Below, in pieces: positions 59,109-64,000 of a stretch of 64,000 nt of DNA (positions within the stretch are counted from its first letter, which is position 1; the number at the start of each line of letters is the position of its first letter). The stretch covers positions 1 to 64,000 of the forward strand of contig CAYZMH010000004.1 in NCBI GenBank assembly GCA_964479445.1, read 5' to 3'. The notes under the pieces are model-generated. The model was not told the origin of the DNA. It saw only the letters and a list, made by a program, of their open reading frames with translations, and did no database searches. Position numbers and translations under genes: made by a program. The stretch is from CAYZMH01 sp964479445 (GTDB lineage: Bacteria; Bacteroidota; Bacteroidia; Bacteroidales; GCA-2748055).

Positions 59109-61395
59109 AAGTGTCCCCATAGGATTGATGCTGTTCCTGGTAAGTGCATGCAGCACGACACGGTTAATCAATGAAGGCGAATATCTATTTCAGGGATCAA
59201 CAGTGGAGGTGAAAGCAGATTCAACGGTAAAAATCCGCGAGAAAAAACTGGAAAAAAAGCTGGAAAAGGCGGTGACTTCTGAAACGAATAAAGAATTCTT
59301 CGGGTTCATCCCAATAAAGCTCTGGTTGTATAACCTTGCAGGTGATTCAGTACCCGAAAAAGGATTAAGGCACTGGATGAAATACAAGCTGGGAGAGCCA
59401 CCGGTTTTATTCAGAAATTATTCGGTAGAAGCAAAAGAGACCGAAATAGAATACACGCTACGAAACAATGGGTTTTTCCACCCGGAGATCCGGACAGAGA
59501 AGATGGCGGATGGAAAAAAAATGACATTGCTGCATCAGGTGAACCTGGGAAAGCCTTATTCTATTAACATCCTACGGTATCCCGAACCAGAGGACTCCCT
59601 GACAACACATATAAAAAGACTTGAGAGCAGCACCATGGTCAGGAAGAGCGATCAATTCAGCCTGGCGATCCTGAAAAAAGAGCGTGAACGAATTGATGCC
59701 GGACTTAAAAAGGAGGGCTTTTATTATTTCCTTGATGATTACCTCTATTTCGAACTGGATACCCTGCGCGAAAAGAGAGAGGTGAATATGGAACTGGCTC
59801 TGAAATCAGGAATACCTGAAGAGGCGACCAGGATATACAGGATCGGGCGGATCTATGTCCATCATGACTCTTCACGCATGCCTGATGCCAGGAAACCTGA
59901 TACCATCCTTCATGAGGGACTGTATCATTTGGCGAGAACTGTTATGGCAGTGGAACCCGGATTGCTAAGAAGGGCCGTTCAACTAAGAACCGGAAGAAAA
60001 TATAATCAACAGGATTATATAGGAACTCTGAATAAGCTGACCGGCCTGGGAATTTATAAATATGTTCAGATCAAATTCAGAGAAGCAAGAAGTGATTCCC
60101 GACCTTTGTTGGATGCGCATATCTACCTGACAAGAAATTTGCCAAAATCTTTACGTGCTGAAATAGAGGCTGTATCCAAATCAAATGATTTTACCGGACC
60201 GGGGCTGGATATCAGTTATCATGACCGTAATTTCAACCGCCGTGCAGCCACATTCAGTTTCATGCTGAATGCAGGGTTTGAAACGCAATTGCTGACCCGG
60301 GGAGATGGATTGAACAATATTGAACTGGGAGCCGGTGCAGAATGGGATTATCCGGTACTGGTGGCCCCGAAATTCCTTTCAAATTATTTTGAAAACCGGT
60401 ACTTCAATCCTCGTACCCGTATCCGGACAGGAGCTGACTATTATAACCGGGGTGGTCTTTTTACGGTCAATGCACTGAACCTCTCTTTCGCCTATTACTG
60501 GAAAGAAACAGCGATCAAGTCCCATGAAATACGGCTGGCTTCAGTGGATTTCCAGCGATTAAAAAGTCTTTCTGAAGAATCCGAAGTGGAGCAATATCTA
60601 TCCAGGACCTATCCGCAACAGTTTATTACCTCTTTCAGGTATACCTACACCCTGAACAACCTGGCCGGTGACGACTATTTCAGGGATTACCTGAGTATGT
60701 CGGTGGAGCCAGCCGGGAGCCTGCCGGGTTTGACCGGCCTGATGGCCGGAGGAAATGAGAATAAAAACCTTATTTCAGAAATCTTCGGCATTCCGTTTGC
60801 ACAGTATACCAGGTTTTACGCAGATTATCGTACCTATTTCAATATTTCTGCAGGAAGTAACCTGGTGGCACGTTTTATTGCCGGGGTGGGCATTCCGTAC
60901 GGAAATTCATCCAGCCTTCCTTATAAAAAACAGTTCTACGCGGGGGGAACCAACAGCCTGAGATCATTTCCCTCACGCTCGGTAGGTCCGGGTACATACG
61001 CACGGCCCGATTCTCTCTCCACGGGCCGGTTACTGGGTCAGACAGGAGACCTGAAACTGGAAGGAAACCTGGAATACCGGGTGGACCTGACCCGTTACCT
61101 GAAAACAGCCTTTTTTATAGATGCAGGTAACATCTGGTTATATCATTCCGATGAGCAATTACCCGGCGGGGTTTTTGAGTGGAAAGATTTCACCGGAGAG
61201 CTTGCTGTAGGTGCAGGCGCCGGGTTACGCCTGGACATCTCTTTTTTTGTTCTCCGCCTGGATGTGGCCGTCCCTTTCAGAAAACCTTACAAATCCCCTG
61301 GCAACCGGTGGGTGTTTGATGAGATTGATGTAGGAAACAATAACTGGCGGCAGCAAAATATCGTCTATAATCTTGCCATTGGGTATCCCTTCTGA
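59101..61395 (+). CDS. tamL: TamL: lipoprotein TamA/BamA-superfamily outer-membrane beta-barrel
   Basis: A 764-residue outer-membrane protein. The N-terminus MNRSVPIGLMLFLVSAC gives a lipobox at Cys17, so it is a lipoprotein, unlike proteobacterial TamA. POTRA-like domains occupy about 20-370, with YSVEAKETEIEYTLRNNGFF and LNKLTGLGIYKYVQIKF, and the Omp85 barrel follows with GGTNSLRSFPSRSVGPG. The start at 59101 overlaps the tamB stop. I infer that TamL works with TamB in moving lipid or assembling outer-membrane proteins. Confidence 0.92.
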   Translation: MNRSVPIGLMLFLVSACSTTRLINEGEYLFQGSTVEVKADSTVKIREKKLEKKLEKAVTSETNKEFFGFIPIKLWLYNLAGDSVPEKGLRHWMKYKLGEPPVLFRNYSVEAKETEIEYTLRNNGFFHPEIRTEKMADGKKMTLLHQVNLGKPYSINILRYPEPEDSLTTHIKRLESSTMVRKSDQFSLAILKKERERIDAGLKKEGFYYFLDDYLYFELDTLREKREVNMELALKSGIPEEATRIYRIGRIYVHHDSSRMPDARKPDTILHEGLYHLARTVMAVEPGLLRRAVQLRTGRKYNQQDYIGTLNKLTGLGIYKYVQIKFREARSDSRPLLDAHIYLTRNLPKSLRAEIEAVSKSNDFTGPGLDISYHDRNFNRRAATFSFMLNAGFETQLLTRGDGLNNIELGAGAEWDYPVLVAPKFLSNYFENRYFNPRTRIRTGADYYNRGGLFTVNALNLSFAYYWKETAIKSHEIRLASVDFQRLKSLSEESEVEQYLSRTYPQQFITSFRYTYTLNNLAGDDYFRDYLSMSVEPAGSLPGLTGLMAGGNENKNLISEIFGIPFAQYTRFYADYRTYFNISAGSNLVARFIAGVGIPYGNSSSLPYKKQFYAGGTNSLRSFPSRSVGPGTYARPDSLSTGRLLGQTGDLKLEGNLEYRVDLTRYLKTAFFIDAGNIWLYHSDEQLPGGVFEWKDFTGELAVGAGAGLRLDISFFVLRLDVAVPFRKPYKSPGNRWVFDEIDVGNNNWRQQNIVYNLAIGYPF

Positions 61396-61404
61396 TCCGT
61401 ACCG

Positions 61405-61443
61405 CCGCCGACCCGGTCAGTCATGGCTTTCGGGTGTCGGCGG
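61405..61443. terminator. Bidirectional hairpin between convergent tamL and cytochrome-porin genes
   Basis: CCGCCGA pairs with TCGGCGG, with an inner CCCG/CGGG extension and a 2-nt bulge. Both flanking genes end here. No T-run follows on either strand, so termination may depend on Rho or on stem strength. Confidence 0.55.
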
Positions 61444-61458
61444 TTCAGATAAAAATTG

Positions 61459-62652
61459 TTATATACCGGCCACGAATCCGAATGAAAGACGGCCATAGGG
61501 ATTATCCGGGTCGGTAAGCACCTGTGTATATTCGAGACCGAGCCTTATATTCCTTTGTAGTAGGTAGCCCAGGTGCAGGGTGGCGGTATGGTAGTCGGCC
61601 GGATTGTAATCGGAACGTACATTGTTGTAGAGTCCGACTGCATACCAGTCGCTTTGATCGCCCTGCGGGCTGTAGATTACCTCTCCCAGGAAGCCGTGGG
61701 TGCGTACCCCGGTGAGGGGATCCGAACTCGTTGGAGTGGCCAGCACCCGGGAGTCCTCGCGGAGGAGGTACTGCATGTTGATCTCCAGCTTGTCGGAAAA
61801 GCTGAGTGTGGCATCGCCCCCCAGGAAGAAGGCTTCGTTAGTGATCGACCGGGCTTCGTTGACAATGTCTTCTTTTCCGTAATAGCCAACGGCACCAACG
61901 CGCAGGAAGTTCCCAATTCCCTGGGAGATTCGGCCGAGGTAGTTCTTATAGGGATCTTTGTCGAAGAAATTCATAAAATTGGCTTCGCTGAGTCCGTTCC
62001 CGTTGACCACCTCCACCATAAAGTCGGTGGAACTGGGGAGGCTATAGGTGAGCATCACCCCCTTATCGTATTTCATGTTAAAATCGGAGAGACCGATCTG
62101 AGAGGTGTATACCTCGTAATCTTCGAAAGTGAGACGCAGTTCCCGTTTGAAAAGGGGATCGGAGACCTGGAACTGTCCCAGGTAGATATCCAGTCCGGTG
62201 TTTAACAGGTTATCGTACATCAGGTAAGCATCTTCCACACCGGCCACTTCACCATGCTCGTCCATATAAAAGTAGAAGTAATAGGCAAGGTGATCGGTAA
62301 TCTCACCACCCGAGAGCAGCTTTAGCAAGTAGGGTGCCGAAAGGTCGGTTTTCCCATCCCCGGAGATCTCAGCCTGCACGTATCCATCCATTCGCAGGGC
62401 AATGGGGAAATTGCGAATGAGCGAAAGTTTTTCATCGCCGGCATCTTGGAAATATCGCGGTGCCTGGTAGTCGGTGAGTTTGAATCCGTCACCGGCGAAA
62501 GTGTCTCCGTAGTCTTTCAGCTTGGGAGCGGCAGGGGCGTGGCAGGTCATGCAACTGATCCCGTATTTCCGCGCGAAGGCAGGGATGGCATCAGCTTGTT
62601 CGCAGAGCATCAACAGGGCGAAGGCGGGTAATAGGAAACGCAATAATTTCAT
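61459..62652 (-). CDS. Monoheme cytochrome-porin: N-terminal CxxCH with outer-membrane barrel
   Basis: A 397-residue exported protein: signal peptide to about residue 22, a single heme motif CMTCH (Cys34, Cys37, His38), then a beta-barrel-like body of amphipathic strands (for example DIYLGQFQVSDP, NMKYDKGVMLTYSL, RLGLEYTQVL) ending GRLSFGFVAGI. It lies 11 bp downstream of a five-heme cytochrome. The arrangement resembles, at the level of domains, porin-cytochrome conduits that move electrons across the outer membrane, but it lacks the large multiheme partner of classic systems. Heme could also serve sensing. Confidence 0.78.
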   Translation of the reverse strand: MKLLRFLLPAFALLMLCEQADAIPAFARKYGISCMTCHAPAAPKLKDYGDTFAGDGFKLTDYQAPRYFQDAGDEKLSLIRNFPIALRMDGYVQAEISGDGKTDLSAPYLLKLLSGGEITDHLAYYFYFYMDEHGEVAGVEDAYLMYDNLLNTGLDIYLGQFQVSDPLFKRELRLTFEDYEVYTSQIGLSDFNMKYDKGVMLTYSLPSSTDFMVEVVNGNGLSEANFMNFFDKDPYKNYLGRISQGIGNFLRVGAVGYYGKEDIVNEARSITNEAFFLGGDATLSFSDKLEINMQYLLREDSRVLATPTSSDPLTGVRTHGFLGEVIYSPQGDQSDWYAVGLYNNVRSDYNPADYHTATLHLGYLLQRNIRLGLEYTQVLTDPDNPYGRLSFGFVAGI

Positions 62653-62663
62653 AGTATTCAGTT

Positions 62664-64000
62664 TTATGGGTATACGGTCACGGTTGTTTCCTGCTCATTG
62701 ACCAGCATGGCCTGGTACTCCTCTTCGGGAACTTCCAGGTACTGGCCTACCGATTTAAGCAGGAGTCGGTATTTCATCACGGCACGGAATGTGAGTGTGC
62801 CCGGTGCGATCTCGTAAGGTAGTTCGAAGGTGTAGGTTTCCACTTTGGTTTCGCGCGGGCCAATGCGGTAGTCGACTCCCAGGGAGTCGGTATTCCACTG
62901 CATCATCGTCATTCGGCCCTGCGGATCGAAGTAGGGCATCCGGAAAATACGGTCGCCCAAAGGAACCATCTCCCGGCGAAGACCTTCGAAGTTCTCGATG
63001 CCCAGCGGAACGCCCATGTCCTGGTAAGCCAGTTCTTCTCCGGCTATGGTATACTCCTCCCCTTCGAATCCTTTCGGGTCAACGGGAATGTGGTATACAT
63101 TTCCTTTCTCATCAGTGGCTTCCACGTGAAGCCATACAATACGGTCCTCTACGGAACCCGTGGGAAACTTATGGCCGGTTTTCTGGTTGTACAATGTTAC
63201 GGTCAGCACCACCGGTTCACCGGGCACCAGCTCCTGGCGGTCGGGTGTCATGCGGATCTCCACGGTGCCGCGGATTTTGCCGGGATCATGCGCCCCGTTG
63301 AAAAGGTGCATTTTGGCATCATTATACCGGGCGCCCATCTTGGCGGTTTTGGCCGGCGCCTCTGGCATGTGGCAATCCTGGCATACCACACCCTCTTCGT
63401 AATAAGGTCCTTCCTTCAGCTCAAGATGGGTGGATTTGACCCACACACCGAACGGACTCTTTTCATTGTGGCATATGCCGCAAAACTCAGCCTGCGTATA
63501 AAAAGCAGTGGTGTCAATCTCGTGGTTGGGTGAGGAGGTTTTTCCTTTGCGCGAACTGAACTTGGTCTTTCCGGGTTCGATGATGTAGTTATGGTTAAAG
63601 GGAACATCCCCCGTAAAACCTTTGATGCTGTGGCATACATCACAGGATACCGATTCGTTGGCTCTCGGACCGGTTTTGGGGTCCGGGGGAGGCATGTCGC
63701 CGGCAAGGTAGGCCATCGGGGTGTGACAGCCGTTGCATCCTTCATGGACCCCGGCCATATCCGGATCATTCTCGGAGTGAGCTACGGCCAGCTCGAAGTA
63801 CTCGATCTCATCCCAGTGGTGGTTGTAGGCATCCGACATCAGCGCCTGGTCCCACTGCTGGTAGAACAAATCGTGGCACTGGTTACAATACCCCGGGGTT
63901 TCAAAATCATCATAATCATACTTCTGCACCTGGTAGCTGTGGAATGAAAAGGAGACAAGTACCAGGAAGCAAATTCCTAACACAGAATAGCGGATGAGCT
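62664..64000 (-). CDS. Five-heme c-type cytochrome, 5' end beyond window
   Basis: A secreted or membrane-anchored multiheme protein. Counting from the GTG at 63983, CxxCH motifs are at Cys33, Cys83, Cys114, Cys168 and Cys201, giving five hemes within the first half; the second half (about 235-439) is a beta-rich Ig-like region. The frame stays open past 63983 (LIRYSVLGICFLV), so the true start lies outside the window and the GTG is probably not the start. The heme pattern suggests cytochrome c554/NapC-type electron carriers. The downstream neighbour is the cytochrome-porin. Confidence 0.85.
   Translation of the reverse strand, partial: LIRYSVLGICFLVLVSFSFHSYQVQKYDYDDFETPGYCNQCHDLFYQQWDQALMSDAYNHHWDEIEYFELAVAHSENDPDMAGVHEGCNGCHTPMAYLAGDMPPPDPKTGPRANESVSCDVCHSIKGFTGDVPFNHNYIIEPGKTKFSSRKGKTSSPNHEIDTTAFYTQAEFCGICHNEKSPFGVWVKSTHLELKEGPYYEEGVVCQDCHMPEAPAKTAKMGARYNDAKMHLFNGAHDPGKIRGTVEIRMTPDRQELVPGEPVVLTVTLYNQKTGHKFPTGSVEDRIVWLHVEATDEKGNVYHIPVDPKGFEGEEYTIAGEELAYQDMGVPLGIENFEGLRREMVPLGDRIFRMPYFDPQGRMTMMQWNTDSLGVDYRIGPRETKVETYTFELPYEIAPGTLTFRAVMKYRLLLKSVGQYLEVPEEEYQAMLVNEQETTVTVYP

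Overview
The window looks like a chromosomal segment of an uncultured Bacteroidetes bacterium, most likely of the Bacteroidales/Marinilabiliales type. Evidence: family-typical gene sets (DUF4292 lipoprotein next to TPR and EnvC-like genes, TamB with a lipoprotein TamA homologue, the long IspG with an inserted domain, GIN-domain protein, POTRA/beta-barrel proteins, Crp/Fnr proteins with an N-terminal CxxC), several exact matches to the Bacteroidetes -7 promoter box TAnnTTTG, and very little use of Shine-Dalgarno sites. A run of exactly 100 N at 54946-55045 marks it as a draft scaffold, probably metagenome-derived. There are no rRNAs, CRISPR arrays, insertion sequences, integrases or phage genes.

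Layout. 1-10.6 kb: a long minus-strand run from a patatin/beta-barrel protein through a TIGR01777 oxidoreductase, a flippase, dut, TPR, DUF4292, EnvC-like, an anti-sigma-type ATPase and ybeY to mnmG, which leaves the window. 10.6-13.5 kb: cyclophilin and pheS (+), osmC (-), crp/fnr (+). 13.5-17.4 kb: a small membrane protein, ruvB, a MORN/YwqK repeat protein and nadA (-). 17.4-17.8 kb is an AT-rich intergenic region where base composition changes visibly. 17.8-25.8 kb: rpiB and an Fe-S type Rrf2 regulator (+), vanZ (-), then a 1392-residue glycosyltransferase / unknown / phosphodiester-glycosidase fusion followed by hemW (+) and a related glycosyltransferase (-). 25.8-31.9 kb: a coiled-coil membrane protein, an operon of ZIP, two CDF transporters, a hemerythrin-type repair protein and a LuxR regulator, then lgt; a perfect 36-bp palindrome separates lgt from the ZIP gene. 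32-37.4 kb: Ig-like lipoprotein, ROK kinase, universal stress protein, ispD, GIN-domain protein. 37.6-44.1 kb: a TetR-TolC-MFP-RND efflux operon ending in a strong terminator. 44.2-53.5 kb: a POTRA/barrel protein and an orphan histidine kinase, ispG, cysS, rnr with a long structured leader, and a TetR regulator. 53.6-61.4 kb: tRNA-Val, a metallophosphoesterase, degenerate dispersed repeats, and tamB-tamL. 61.4-64 kb: a cytochrome-porin and a five-heme cytochrome, the latter leaving the window.

Functional picture. Most genes are housekeeping: translation (mnmG, pheS, cysS, tRNA-Val, ybeY, rnr), isoprenoids (ispD, ispG), NAD (nadA), DNA repair (dut, ruvB), and envelope biogenesis (lgt, tamB/tamL, EnvC-like, flippase, barrels). 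The accessory and least explained parts are the glycosyltransferase fusion and its partner, the metal-transport plus di-iron-protein operon, the structured RNA candidate upstream of rnr, and the terminal cytochrome/porin pair, which suggests respiratory electron transfer at the cell envelope. The tamB gap is explained as an assembly artefact: identical 55-bp ends flank the N run, and collapsing them restores one reading frame.
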